This document shows, piece after piece, positions 7,698-15,485 of a stretch of DNA of 52,308 nt. The position numbers were made by a program, and so were the translations under genes. The DNA is taken from NCBI GenBank assembly GCA_943331345.2, contig CALQLF020000011.1, forward strand, positions 1 through 52,308, read 5' to 3'. Every line of letters starts with the position of its first letter. Positions within the stretch are counted from its first letter, which is position 1. The stretch is from Candidatus Planktophila lacus (GTDB lineage: Bacteria; Pseudomonadota; Gammaproteobacteria; Steroidobacterales; Steroidobacteraceae). The notes beneath the pieces are model-generated. The model was not told the origin of the DNA. It searched no databases and was given only the letters and a program-made list of their open reading frames with translations.

Positions 7698-9122
7698 TCA
7701 GACCCTGACGTTCTGGAACTGCCAGGGACAAGTGGCGTCGATGTCTTCGGGGAATAACCGGTTGCGGTCGTGCAGCGGCGTCCAATCCGTGTACGCACCC
7801 ACCACGGGGCCGAGGTAAGGCATGGCCACCTCAAGACAACGGCGGTAATCCATCTCGTCCGGCTCCACCACACCGGCCGCAGGGTTTTCCATGGCCCACA
7901 CCATGCCTGCCAACACCGACACCGTCACCTGCAACGTCGTCGCGCTGTTGTAGGGCGCAAGCGCGCGGGCCTCGTCGATGGATAACTGCGACCCGTACCA
8001 GTACGCGTTCTTCGCATGGCCGGCGAGCAATACGCCCAGTTCGTCGATGCCATCGGCAATTTCGTCGCGGAGAATTCGCTTGCTGGACTGGACGCGCCAG
8101 TTCAAACCGGCGAACTCATGCACGGACATGACCGCACTGTCGCTGGGGTGGTAAGCGTAGTGTGCAGTCGGGCGATAAACAGCTTTGCCGTCCTCATGCA
8201 CCGTGTAGTAATCCGCAAGCGAGATGGCCTCGCTGTGCGTGATGAGAAAGCCATGAAAGTGGCCGGCCTTTGGCGTCCAGGTGCGTACGCGCGTAGCGGC
8301 GCCAGGCTCCATGAGATAGATGGCCGCGCGGGTTCCGGCGGCATGCTCGCGACCATCGGCCGGCAAGCGGTGCTCGTGCGTGCCCCAACCCAGTTCTGCG
8401 GGCTGCGAACCCTCGCTGATGAAGCCGTCAACCGACCAGGTATTCACGAACTCGTCGATGCGCTTCGGGATGGTGGGGCGCTGGGTATCGCGCTCGGCGA
8501 TGTGGATGACCTTGACGCCCAGCGTCTGCGCCAACTTGGCCCAGCCTTCACGGGTGGTGGGTTCAGCGGTCGACACGCCCGTGTCTGCCGCGATGTCGAG
8601 CAGAGCCTTCTTCACGAAGTGCGACACCAGACCCGGGTTTGCACCATGCGTCAGCACGGCAGTGGCACCGCCCGGGCGCTCTTCACGCAACTGCAGAGCG
8701 CCCTCGCGCATAATGTAGTTGGTACGGTCCGCATGCGACAGGTTCGGGTCCGTATAACCACCGGCCCAAGGCTCGATGCACGTGTCGAGATAAAGCGCGC
8801 CCACCTCACCGGCGAACCGGATGAGATCCACGGAAGAAACGTCCACGGACAGGTTCAGTAGAAAGTCACCCTGCCCCACCAACGGGCGCAGCGCCTCGCG
8901 GAAGTTGTCCCGCGTGAGGGGATGCACGACGAACTTCACGCCGAACTCTGCCGCCTGGGAACCGCCCGCTTCCTCTGCAGTAACGATTGTGATGCGGTCC
9001 GCGGTCAAGCCACCAATGTGCCGTAGGATTAGGGGCAAGACGCCCTGACCGATACTGCCGAAACCGACGAATACGAGTCGGCCAGAAAAACGGACATGGG
9101 TGGGGTACTGCGGGTTGCTCAT
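7698..9122 (-). CDS. hss: Homospermidine synthase
   Basis: 474 aa, as expected for bacterial homospermidine synthase. An N-terminal Rossmann motif (LVFVGFGSIGQGVLPLI) binds NAD. Family segments follow: YLDTCIEPWAGGYTDP, LTHGANPGLVSHFVKKAL, KAGHFHGFLITHSEAISLADYYT and NPAAGVVEPDEMDY. The enzyme makes sym-homospermidine from putrescine. It is close to speA, whose product agmatine is a putrescine precursor, so the region looks like a polyamine locus, but no agmatine-to-putrescine enzyme is present here. ATG 9122 opens MSNPQYPTHVRFSGR; AAAGGA lies about 16 bases upstream, a weak fit. The reading frame runs further upstream but without family similarity. Confidence 0.93.
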   Translation of the reverse strand: MSNPQYPTHVRFSGRLVFVGFGSIGQGVLPLILRHIGGLTADRITIVTAEEAGGSQAAEFGVKFVVHPLTRDNFREALRPLVGQGDFLLNLSVDVSSVDLIRFAGEVGALYLDTCIEPWAGGYTDPNLSHADRTNYIMREGALQLREERPGGATAVLTHGANPGLVSHFVKKALLDIAADTGVSTAEPTTREGWAKLAQTLGVKVIHIAERDTQRPTIPKRIDEFVNTWSVDGFISEGSQPAELGWGTHEHRLPADGREHAAGTRAAIYLMEPGAATRVRTWTPKAGHFHGFLITHSEAISLADYYTVHEDGKAVYRPTAHYAYHPSDSAVMSVHEFAGLNWRVQSSKRILRDEIADGIDELGVLLAGHAKNAYWYGSQLSIDEARALAPYNSATTLQVTVSVLAGMVWAMENPAAGVVEPDEMDYRRCLEVAMPYLGPVVGAYTDWTPLHDRNRLFPEDIDATCPWQFQNVRV

Positions 9123-9172
9123 GATCGTTAGGACGTCCTTTGGATTTGAAAAACTAGGCAAAATGGGCCGTA

Positions 9173-9224
9173 ACCGTTCAGACGGTCGGTCGGCTAGTGT
9201 ACAGCCCGCCAGCCCCGCTGAAAA
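9173..9224 (-). promoter_or_regulatory. Possible promoter and operator of homospermidine synthase
   Basis: On the minus strand, TTTTCA (9224-9219), a 17-base spacer and TACACT (9201-9196) fit a sigma70 promoter. Just downstream lies the inverted repeat ACCGT-TCAG-ACGGT (9173-9186), next to a further GGTCGG element. The repeat sits around the start point, where a repressor would block transcription. The form resembles TetR-type sites, but no regulator gene is adjacent. Confidence 0.35.
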
Positions 9225-9279
9225 ATCCGACCCGCCCCGGCCAACACCGGCCCCTCCAACCGAACCGTTGAGGTAAAGC

Positions 9280-10158
9280 ATGACCGCCCCTTCACCTTGG
9301 GTTAGCCCTGCCGAGTTAGCGAGCCATCTGCCTGGCAGCGAAGCGCCCTGGTATCTGCTGGATACTCGCTTCGACCTCATGGATCCGTCGGCTGGAGAAC
9401 GGTCCTTTGTGGCCGGGCATGTTCCCGGCGCGCAATACCTGCATCTGGACCACGACCTAGCCCGGAAACGCTCCGCCAACGAAGGCCGGCACCCCCTGCC
9501 GAGCCGCGAAGTAGCCGCAGCGCGGTTCGCCGCCGCAGGGGTGGATGCCCGACAAACCGTGGTGGTGATGGACGCCGGTAACGCGCTGTTCGCGGCGCGC
9601 GCCTGGTGGATGCTGCGCGAGTTAGGGCACCCATCGGTGCTCGTGCTGGCGGGAGGCTACGCTGCTTGGCAGGCTGCGGACTTACCCATTGCGAGTGGTG
9701 CGCCGGCACGCGCGACTCCTGGCGCCTTCGTTGCCGCCGAGCCGTCGTCAGGCTTCGGCACGGTGGATGCGGACCTGCTGTGGAAAGAATTGCAGCGCGG
9801 TGCCTGCGCGCTGGACGCCCGTGCGCCGGACCGTTACGCCGGCCAAAACGAACCCATCGACCCGGTAGCCGGGCATATTCCGGGCGCGCGCAACCTGCCC
9901 TACGGCTCGCTGCTGCAAGCGGACGGCACTTTGCTACCAACCCCACTGCTCCGTGAAAAAATCGAAGCCGCGCTGGCCGGAACCCTTCCCGAGAATGCCC
10001 TGCTCTACTGCGGCAGCGGCGTCACTGCCTGCGCCCTGCACTTGGCCTTCACCACCGCCAATCTGGCAGGAGCCAATGGCCCGCGCGTGTATCCGGGGAG
10101 TTGGAGCGAATGGTGTCGTCAGCCAGAGCGACCCGTCGCCACAGGGTCGACACCCTGA
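9280..10158 (+). CDS. sseA: 3-mercaptopyruvate/thiosulfate sulfurtransferase (rhodanese)
   Basis: 292 aa with two rhodanese domains. The first (about 10-140) is the inactive copy: its loop reads DAGNAL where a catalytic Cys would be. The second (about 160-285) has the active loop CGSGVTAC near residue 245. CGSGVTA is the form found in mercaptopyruvate sulfurtransferases such as E. coli SseA, while rhodaneses proper more often have CRxGxx. It transfers sulfane sulfur to cyanide or thiols in the cytoplasm. GAGG lies six bases before the ATG. It is divergent from homospermidine synthase and co-directional with speA, 133 bases away. Confidence 0.92.
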   Translation: MTAPSPWVSPAELASHLPGSEAPWYLLDTRFDLMDPSAGERSFVAGHVPGAQYLHLDHDLARKRSANEGRHPLPSREVAAARFAAAGVDARQTVVVMDAGNALFAARAWWMLRELGHPSVLVLAGGYAAWQAADLPIASGAPARATPGAFVAAEPSSGFGTVDADLLWKELQRGACALDARAPDRYAGQNEPIDPVAGHIPGARNLPYGSLLQADGTLLPTPLLREKIEAALAGTLPENALLYCGSGVTACALHLAFTTANLAGANGPRVYPGSWSEWCRQPERPVATGSTP

Positions 10159-10198
10159 CCCATGGTCGCATCCCGGAGCACGGCGCCGGCCACAGTCA

Positions 10199-10226
10199 TT
10201 TACTTGCCACGCAATTTTGCTATCGT
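10199..10226 (+). promoter_or_regulatory. Candidate speA promoter
   Basis: TTTACT (10199-10204), a 16-base spacer and TATCGT (10221-10226). The -10 is preceded by TG (TGCTATCGT), giving an extended -10, and followed by GCGCGCG. Transcription from here would give a leader of about 60 bases that includes the hairpin described next. Confidence 0.4.
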
Positions 10227-10239
10227 GCGCGCGTCTACT

Positions 10240-10277
10240 GCAGGCCCCGGGCACCCGCTCTGGGCCTGCTCTCTTTT
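10240..10277 (+). terminator. Terminator-like hairpin in the speA leader (possible attenuator)
   Basis: GCAGGCCC (10240-10247) pairs perfectly with GGGCCTGC (10262-10269), and CGGG/CCCG can pair inside the loop. TCTCTTTT follows at once (10270-10277). The ribosome site AGGGGG and the ATG come 1 and 14 bases after the tract. It may end read-through from the sulfurtransferase gene or attenuate speA itself. Confidence 0.5.
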
Positions 10278-10291
10278 AGGGGGTCCGCCAA

Positions 10292-12241
10292 ATGTCTGCC
10301 AACGCACCGAAGCTGCCTGCCGCCGCGCCAGGCTGGAAGGTAGAGGACAGCGCCGAGCTCTACCAAGTGGATGCTTGGGGCGGTGGCTATTTTGCGGTGA
10401 ACCCCGCCGGTCATGTCGTGGTCCGCCCCGGTCAGGATGCGGCCCGCGAAATTGACCTGCACGAAGTGGTGGAAGGCCTGAAGGCACGCGATCTCACCGC
10501 GCCCGTGGTGGTGCGCTTTTCCGACATCCTTGCTCATCGCTTGCGCCACCTGCGCGATGCCTTCGCGCAAGCCATCAGCGAAAACGGGTACCAAGGCAAC
10601 TATGCTGCTGTGTTCCCCATCAAGGTGAACCAGCAGCGGCTCGTAGTGGAAGAAGTCTACCGCTACGGCGCTGAATACAATTTCGGCCTTGAAGCGGGCT
10701 CCAAGCCCGAGTTGCTCGCGGTCATGGCGCTCACCGAAGCTTCGCCGGGCAGGCTCATCATCTGCAACGGCTTCAAGGACGATAGCTATCTGGAAACGGT
10801 CACCCTTGCCGCCAAGCTCGGCCGCAACATCGTGCCCGTGGTGGAAAATTTCGAAGAACTACCGCTTATCCTGAAGCATGCCGAGAAGTACGGCGTGCGC
10901 CCGCAGATTGGCGTGCGCGTGAAGCTCGCCTCCGAAGGTGCGGGCCGCTGGCGCGACAGCGCCGGTGACAAGAGCAAGTTCGGCCTGTTCACCAGCGAAA
11001 TTCTCGAAGCAGTGGAAGTGCTGCGCGAACGCGGCATGCTCGATTGCCTGAAGCTGGTGCATTGCCACCCCGGCAGCCAGTTGCAGGATATCCGCCGTGT
11101 GAAAGACGCGGTGAACGAACTGGCGCATGTGTATGCGGAGCTGAAAGAACTAGGTGCTGGCCTCGAGTACATCGACATCGGTGGCGGCCTCGGCGTCGAC
11201 TATGACGGCAGCCGCAGCAACTATGAATCGTCGATGAATTACACGCTGAACGAATACGCCTCGGACGTGGTTCACCGCGTCATGAGCGTGTGCGACGCGC
11301 GTGGCATCGCGCACCCCACCATCATCAGCGAGTCCGGTCGCGCTATCGCCGCACACCACAGCGTGCTTATCTTCAACGTGCTCGGTAGCAGCCGCCTCGA
11401 CCAGTTCAAGGTCGCCGGCCAAGAAGACATCGACTGGCCCTCGGACGAAGAACTGCCGCAGCCCGTGCAGGACCTGTTCGACGCCTACCGCTCAGTGAAC
11501 GAGCGCCGGGTCGTGGAGTGTTACCACGACGCGCTGGAGGCGCGCGAACAGGCGCTCCAGTTGTTCAACCTCGGCTATCTGTCGCTGCGCCTGCGGGGCT
11601 TGGTAGAGCGGCTGTTCTGGACCACCTGCGCGCGCGTGCGCGACCTCTGCCGCAAGTTGGACCGCGTGCCCGAAGAACTCGAAGACATCGAGGAGCGGTT
11701 GGCGGATATCTATTTCTGCAACTTCTCGCTGTTCCAGTCGCTGCCGGACAGTTGGGCCATCGACCATCTGTTCCCGCTCATGCCCATCCATCGCTTGGGT
11801 GAAAAGCCGACGCGGCATGCTGTGCTTGCCGACATCACCTGCGATAGCGACGGCAAGATCGACCGCTTCGTCAGCATCAAGGACGTAAAGCGCACACTGG
11901 AACTGCACCCCTTGGTGGAAGGCGGCGAGTATTACCTCGCGGCGTTCCTGGTGGGCGCCTATCAGGAGACGCTCGGGGACCTGCATAACCTGTTCGGCGA
12001 TACCCACGTGGTGCACATTCGCCTCGAAGAAGGTGGCGGCTGGTGGATCGAGGAAATCGTGAAGGGCGATACCGCCCATAAGGTCCTCGGTTATATGCAA
12101 TACACCGATGACGTGCTCTACCCGCGACTGGCCCGCGACTGCGAACGGGCAGTCCGGGAAGGGCGCCTGACTGTCCACGAGAGCCAAGCCTTGAAGCGCT
12201 TTTACGAGGCCGAATTGGACGGCTATGCCTACTTGGAATAA
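10292..12241 (+). CDS. speA: Biosynthetic arginine decarboxylase
   Basis: 649 aa, typical for the PLP-dependent fold III SpeA of gammaproteobacteria. The PLP-lysine region is visible as YAAVFPIKVNQQRLVVEEV near residue 105. The pocket segments are GLEAGSKPELLAVM, HCHPGSQLQDIR and YIDIGGGLGVDYDGS, and the C-terminal part carries DITCDSDGKIDRFV. It converts arginine to agmatine and CO2, the first step of putrescine synthesis from arginine. A strong ribosome site (AGGGGG) precedes the ATG. Context with homospermidine synthase points to homospermidine production. A structured leader suggests regulation before translation. Confidence 0.97.
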   Translation: MSANAPKLPAAAPGWKVEDSAELYQVDAWGGGYFAVNPAGHVVVRPGQDAAREIDLHEVVEGLKARDLTAPVVVRFSDILAHRLRHLRDAFAQAISENGYQGNYAAVFPIKVNQQRLVVEEVYRYGAEYNFGLEAGSKPELLAVMALTEASPGRLIICNGFKDDSYLETVTLAAKLGRNIVPVVENFEELPLILKHAEKYGVRPQIGVRVKLASEGAGRWRDSAGDKSKFGLFTSEILEAVEVLRERGMLDCLKLVHCHPGSQLQDIRRVKDAVNELAHVYAELKELGAGLEYIDIGGGLGVDYDGSRSNYESSMNYTLNEYASDVVHRVMSVCDARGIAHPTIISESGRAIAAHHSVLIFNVLGSSRLDQFKVAGQEDIDWPSDEELPQPVQDLFDAYRSVNERRVVECYHDALEAREQALQLFNLGYLSLRLRGLVERLFWTTCARVRDLCRKLDRVPEELEDIEERLADIYFCNFSLFQSLPDSWAIDHLFPLMPIHRLGEKPTRHAVLADITCDSDGKIDRFVSIKDVKRTLELHPLVEGGEYYLAAFLVGAYQETLGDLHNLFGDTHVVHIRLEEGGGWWIEEIVKGDTAHKVLGYMQYTDDVLYPRLARDCERAVREGRLTVHESQALKRFYEAELDGYAYLE

Positions 12242-12594
12242 TGCTTGCCCTAAAAATAACCAAAAAGAATGCTTGCATCCGCAAGGCAACCCACCTAACA
12301 TCCACCTTGGATCGTTCCCGCCTATCCGCTTCTAGGGCAGTCAAGTCGGGCAAAGGGTTCCGGTATAACCGGCATTTAAGAGCACAAGACAGTTCATTCC
12401 AGAGCGTCGTTTGGCCCCCCGCGCCCCCACCACCTTCGAGTTGATCTGCGCACGTTCCACGGTACGGAGTCGTGTCGTGGCGCGTCCGGCTGCTTCCCGC
12501 AGCTGGCACGCCTTCGCACGCCTTCGAAAATAGCGACCCGCGGCTAGCGCGGCCTCTCCCGGCCGGCAGTTGCACGACGAGTGAGATAGGTTCG
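12242..12594 (+). other. 353-base gap: probable leader of the RNA-binding protein gene
   Basis: No gene seen. The first 120 bases are relatively AT-rich. An inverted repeat CCGGT-ATA-ACCGG lies near 12360-12372, and a direct repeat GCACGCCTTC x2 near 12507-12527. No terminator for speA with a T tract was found. Long untranslated leaders are common for small RNA-binding and cold-shock genes, but no promoter can be assigned with confidence. Confidence 0.3.
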
Positions 12595-13056
12595 ATGACG
12601 ACGATTTATGTGGGCAACCTTCCCTTCAGCGCGACCGAAGACGAAATCCGCCAGCTGTTCGAACAGTATGGCAAGGTGGAGTCGGTCAAGCTCATTAACG
12701 ACCGCGAAACCGGCCGTCCCCGTGGCTTTTCCTTCGTCGAAATGCCGGCCAGCGATGCGCAGAACGCCATCGCCAAGACCAACGGCTTCTCGATGGGCGG
12801 TCGCCCGCTGCGCGTGAACGAGGCGCAAGAGCGTCCCCGTGGCCCGCGTCCGGGTGGCGGTGGTGGCGGCGGCGGCTTCGGCGGCGGCGGCGGTAGCCGT
12901 GGCGGCTTCGGCGGCGGCGGCGGTGGCGGCGGCTACGGCGGCGGTGGTGGCGGCGGTGGCTACGGCGGCGGTGGCCGCAGTGGCGGCGGCGGCGGCTACG
13001 GCGGTGGTGGCGGCGGCGGTGGTGGCTACGGCGGCGGTGGCCGCGGCGGCTACTAA
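12595..13056 (+). CDS. Glycine-rich RRM RNA-binding protein
   Basis: 153 aa. One RRM domain spans residues 1-80. RNP2 (IYVGNL) and RNP1 (RGFSFVEM) are both present, with the aromatic residues that stack on RNA. The C-terminal half is almost pure Gly with Tyr, Arg, Ser and Phe in repeats such as GGGGYGGGG and SRGGFGGGG, like cyanobacterial and proteobacterial cold-inducible RNA-binding proteins. GAGATAGG lies close before the ATG. The tail's repeated GGCGGC codons make it prone to length variation. It probably acts as an RNA chaperone. It stands alone with its own terminator. Confidence 0.92.
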   Translation: MTTIYVGNLPFSATEDEIRQLFEQYGKVESVKLINDRETGRPRGFSFVEMPASDAQNAIAKTNGFSMGGRPLRVNEAQERPRGPRPGGGGGGGGFGGGGGSRGGFGGGGGGGGYGGGGGGGGYGGGGRSGGGGGYGGGGGGGGGYGGGGRGGY

Positions 13057-13077
13057 TAGCGCCCCAGCCTCAGCCTA

Positions 13078-13123
13078 GTTGCACTTCGTGTGCAACGCCT
13101 GAAGCTCAGTGCCTCTGGCACTT
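13078..13123 (+). other. Two extra stem-loops in the 3' UTR
   Basis: GTTGCAC-TTCGT-GTGCAAC (13078-13096) and AGTGCC-TCT-GGCACT (13109-13123) are two compact perfect hairpins in a row between the stop codon and the terminator. They may stabilise the mRNA or make a 3'-derived small RNA; function unknown. Confidence 0.45.
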
Positions 13124-13127
13124 AAGG

Positions 13128-13156
13128 AACCCCGCCGCAAGGCGGGGTTTCTTTTT
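13128..13156 (+). terminator. Intrinsic terminator of the RNA-binding protein gene
   Basis: AACCCCGCC (13128-13136), tetraloop GCAA, GGCGGGGTT (13141-13149), then TTTCTTTTT. A classic strong rho-independent terminator, 72 bases after the stop codon. Confidence 0.92.
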
Positions 13157-13204
13157 GGGCCGCCGAATGCTGTCATGGTCTCCCCCGCCTCCCGGAGCCT
13201 GACC

Positions 13205-14119
13205 ATGCGCACCCTTACCTCTTTGCTTCGTTCGCTCCCTGCCTTGGCAGCCGCCGTTTGGCTGGCGGGGTGCGCTACCGCGCCGACCGCACCTCCGAAG
13301 CCCACGCCACCCCCGGGCCCGTCAGTCACGGATGCAGCCACCATCGCCGCACTAGACCGCGCCATCGCGGGTAGCCATCGCCCGGAAGCTAACCGCGCAC
13401 GAGACCAATACCGCCATCCGAAAGAGACCCTCGAATTCTTCGGGCTGCGCCACGACATGGCCGTGCTTGAAGTGTGGCCAGGCGCTGGCGGTTGGTGGAC
13501 CGAAATTCTAGCCCCCGTCCTTCGCGATAAGGGCCACTACTACGCCGCCCAATGGGACCCGGACGCCCAGAGCAAGTACATTCAAGATGGGCTGAAGGAA
13601 TACCAGACGAAGTTGGCCGCCCACCCGGAACTCTACGACCGGGTGCAGGTCACTGCCCTGCAGGCGCCCGCAAAGCTCGCGCCCGTCCCGCCAGGCACGC
13701 TGGACATGGCTCTGACCTTCCGCAACCTGCATAACTGGCTGGCTCGAGACCAAGCACTGGACATGCTGCGCGCCATGTATACGGCTCTGAAGCCGGGCGG
13801 CATCCTCGGCATCAAGGACCACCGCGCGGACCCGGCCCTGCCCGTGGACCCCAAAGGCAGCAGCGGTTACGTGAACCAGCAGTACGCCATTGATCTCGCC
13901 GTGCAGGCGGGCTTCGAACTGATTGGCACCAGCGAAATCAATGCCAACCCGAAGGACACCCGCGATTGGGAACAAGGCGTCTGGACGCTGCCCCCGGTAC
14001 TGCGTCTTGGCGACAAGGACCGCGATAAGTACTTGGCCATCGGCGAGAGCGACCGCTTCACGCTGCGCTTCCGCAAGCCGCTGACGGCCCCTGCCGCGCC
14101 GCTTACCGCCTCACCCTAA
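13205..14119 (+). CDS. Methyltransferase-fold lipoprotein
   Basis: 304 aa. A signal peptide with lipobox LAGC (Cys about 22) and a Pro/Thr-rich linker precede a domain that reads as a class I SAM-dependent methyltransferase. Motif I is VLEVWPGAGGWWTEIL, in which the usual G-x-G-x-G is W-P-G-A-G-G. Then come a YYAAQWDP acidic strand, MALTFRNLHNWL, and LKPGGILGIKDHRA, the typical post-motif III segment. Signal-bearing members occur in many proteobacteria. Whether it binds SAM outside the cytoplasm, where SAM is not expected, is unknown. ATG 13205 directly precedes the signal peptide. It heads a run of three genes. Confidence 0.85.
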   Translation: MRTLTSLLRSLPALAAAVWLAGCATAPTAPPKPTPPPGPSVTDAATIAALDRAIAGSHRPEANRARDQYRHPKETLEFFGLRHDMAVLEVWPGAGGWWTEILAPVLRDKGHYYAAQWDPDAQSKYIQDGLKEYQTKLAAHPELYDRVQVTALQAPAKLAPVPPGTLDMALTFRNLHNWLARDQALDMLRAMYTALKPGGILGIKDHRADPALPVDPKGSSGYVNQQYAIDLAVQAGFELIGTSEINANPKDTRDWEQGVWTLPPVLRLGDKDRDKYLAIGESDRFTLRFRKPLTAPAAPLTASP

Positions 14120-14162
14120 AGCCAGACATCACAACCTCTTCACGATTGCCTTCGGGAATTTC

Positions 14163-14822
14163 ATGAAACAGCCAACGCGCAGTTCAAAGAAAGCCACCAA
14201 AGCCAAGGTTAAAGCCAAGCAGACCAAGAGTACTGCTGCATCGCCACGGCGGACCGCGGCGCTGACGGCACTGAACCTCAAGCCGCTTCCACGTCAGCAA
14301 CTGCCTGCGGACTTGGCGAAATACTTCGACATCTGCGAAGAGAAAATCGGCTTCCTACCCAACGTGCTCGCTGCGTTCAGCTTCGATGCCGTGAAGTTGC
14401 GCGCCTTCAGCGACATGTACAACGATCTGATGCTGGGCAACTCCGGAATCACCAAACTGGAACGGGAGATGGTGGCCGTAGTGGTATCCGCCGCGAACCA
14501 ATGCCACTACTGCTTGGTGGCCCACGGGGCCGCCGTACGCGAAATGTCCGGCGACCCCATCCTTGGTGAAGAACTGGTAACCAACTGGCGGGTGGCGCCC
14601 CTGACGCCGCGTCAACGCGCCATGCTGGAGTTTGCTCACCTGCTCACGGTGGCGTCGGCCGAAGTTGAAGAGGCAGACCGCGCCGCCCTGCGCGCCCACG
14701 GCCTCGCCGACCGCGATATTTGGGACCTCGCCGCGATAACTGCTTTTTTCAACATGAGCAACCGTATCGCTAGCGCCGTAGATATGCGCCCGAACAGGCA
14801 ATACCACGCACAGGCGCGCTAA
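14163..14822 (+). CDS. AhpD-like peroxidase-related protein (carboxymuconolactone decarboxylase family)
   Basis: 219 aa. The CMD/AhpD domain covers about 45-200 and holds the redox motif C-H-Y-C followed by LVAHG, i.e. CxxCxxxH, near residue 120. LPNVLAAFSFDAVKLRAFSDMYN and AVDMRPNRQYH match the uncharacterised peroxidase-related subgroup. Such proteins reduce peroxides or act in thiol exchange, probably in the cytoplasm. The first 40 residues form an unusual Lys/Ala/Ser/Thr-rich tail that resembles histone-H1-like basic tails and is not part of the family core. The Nudix gene begins seven bases after its stop. Confidence 0.88.
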   Translation: MKQPTRSSKKATKAKVKAKQTKSTAASPRRTAALTALNLKPLPRQQLPADLAKYFDICEEKIGFLPNVLAAFSFDAVKLRAFSDMYNDLMLGNSGITKLEREMVAVVVSAANQCHYCLVAHGAAVREMSGDPILGEELVTNWRVAPLTPRQRAMLEFAHLLTVASAEVEEADRAALRAHGLADRDIWDLAAITAFFNMSNRIASAVDMRPNRQYHAQAR

Positions 14823-14829
14823 GACGGGC

Positions 14830-15354
14830 ATGAGCAGCAATCGCGGTCGGCAGTTCACCGGGCGGGTGGTGCAAGTGGACGTCGAAGACGTCACCCTGCC
14901 CAATGGCCATGTGTCCACTTATGAATTTGTCCGGCACCCTGGTGGCTCGGCAGTGGTGGCGCTGGACGACCAGCGGCGTGTCTGTCTGCTGCGCCAATGG
15001 CGGCCCGCAATGAACGAATGGGTCTGGGAATTGCCAGCCGGCAAGCGTGACCATGGCGAAGACCCAGCGGAGACGGCGCGCCGCGAGTTGGCCGAGGAAG
15101 CCGGGCGGGTAGCCACACGTTGGACAGACCTTGGCAGCAACTACCCCTCGCCCGGCGTGTTCTGCGAAGTGCTCTATCTCTATCTGGCTGAGGGGCTGAG
15201 CAATACACCTTCGGCACTCGAACCTGGCGAAGTACTGGAAGTGCACTGGGTCCCACTGGCGGAGGCCTGCGCGCAAGCACTGGATGGACGCCTGCGCGAT
15301 GCCAAAACCATCATCGGGTTATTGCGCGCCGCCGCATTACGCCCGGAAATTTGA
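14830..15354 (+). CDS. Nudix hydrolase, ADP-ribose pyrophosphatase-like
   Basis: 174 aa. A complete Nudix box (G-x5-E-x7-R-E-x-x-E-E-x-G) lies near residues 71-93: GKRDHGE, then RRELAEEAG. Upstream VCLLRQWRPAMNEWVWELPAG is characteristic of the ADP-ribose/NDP-sugar pyrophosphatase branch, where the conserved Arg and Glu contact substrate. It would hydrolyse ADP-ribose or a related nucleoside diphosphate sugar with Mg2+. Substrate is inferred from this resemblance only. Probably co-transcribed with the AhpD-like gene. Confidence 0.9.
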   Translation: MSSNRGRQFTGRVVQVDVEDVTLPNGHVSTYEFVRHPGGSAVVALDDQRRVCLLRQWRPAMNEWVWELPAGKRDHGEDPAETARRELAEEAGRVATRWTDLGSNYPSPGVFCEVLYLYLAEGLSNTPSALEPGEVLEVHWVPLAEACAQALDGRLRDAKTIIGLLRAAALRPEI

Positions 15355-15400
15355 CAATAATCAGCGAATTGCATCGTCTTCCTAAAAAATTCCAACTGGT

Positions 15401-15429
15401 TTAACATACTGTTTGCAAGAATCGATTAT
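15401..15429 (+). promoter_or_regulatory. Candidate promoter of the 109-residue protein gene
   Basis: TTAACA (15401-15406), a 17-base spacer and GATTAT (15424-15429) in an unusually AT-rich stretch. The gene starts 57 bases downstream, with AAGGA about ten bases before its ATG. Confidence 0.45.
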
Positions 15430-15485
15430 GTTTCCAGCGACGGCCAAGCCCCCTCGGCTGCTGGTACAACGAAGGATGCCCCCAC

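Noticed and set aside
7698-9479. 593-residue form of homospermidine synthase
   Set aside because: The extra N-terminal part lies opposite the sulfurtransferase gene and across the intergenic gap; the family N-terminus begins at 9122.
12839-13078. Ala-rich frame inside the RNA-binding protein gene
   Set aside because: It is the +1/+2 reading of GGCGGC codon repeats in the Gly-rich tail.
15351-15373. TTGACA at 15351 as a promoter
   Set aside because: It overlaps the Nudix stop and no -10 box follows at 15-19 bases; the TTAACA/GATTAT pair is better.
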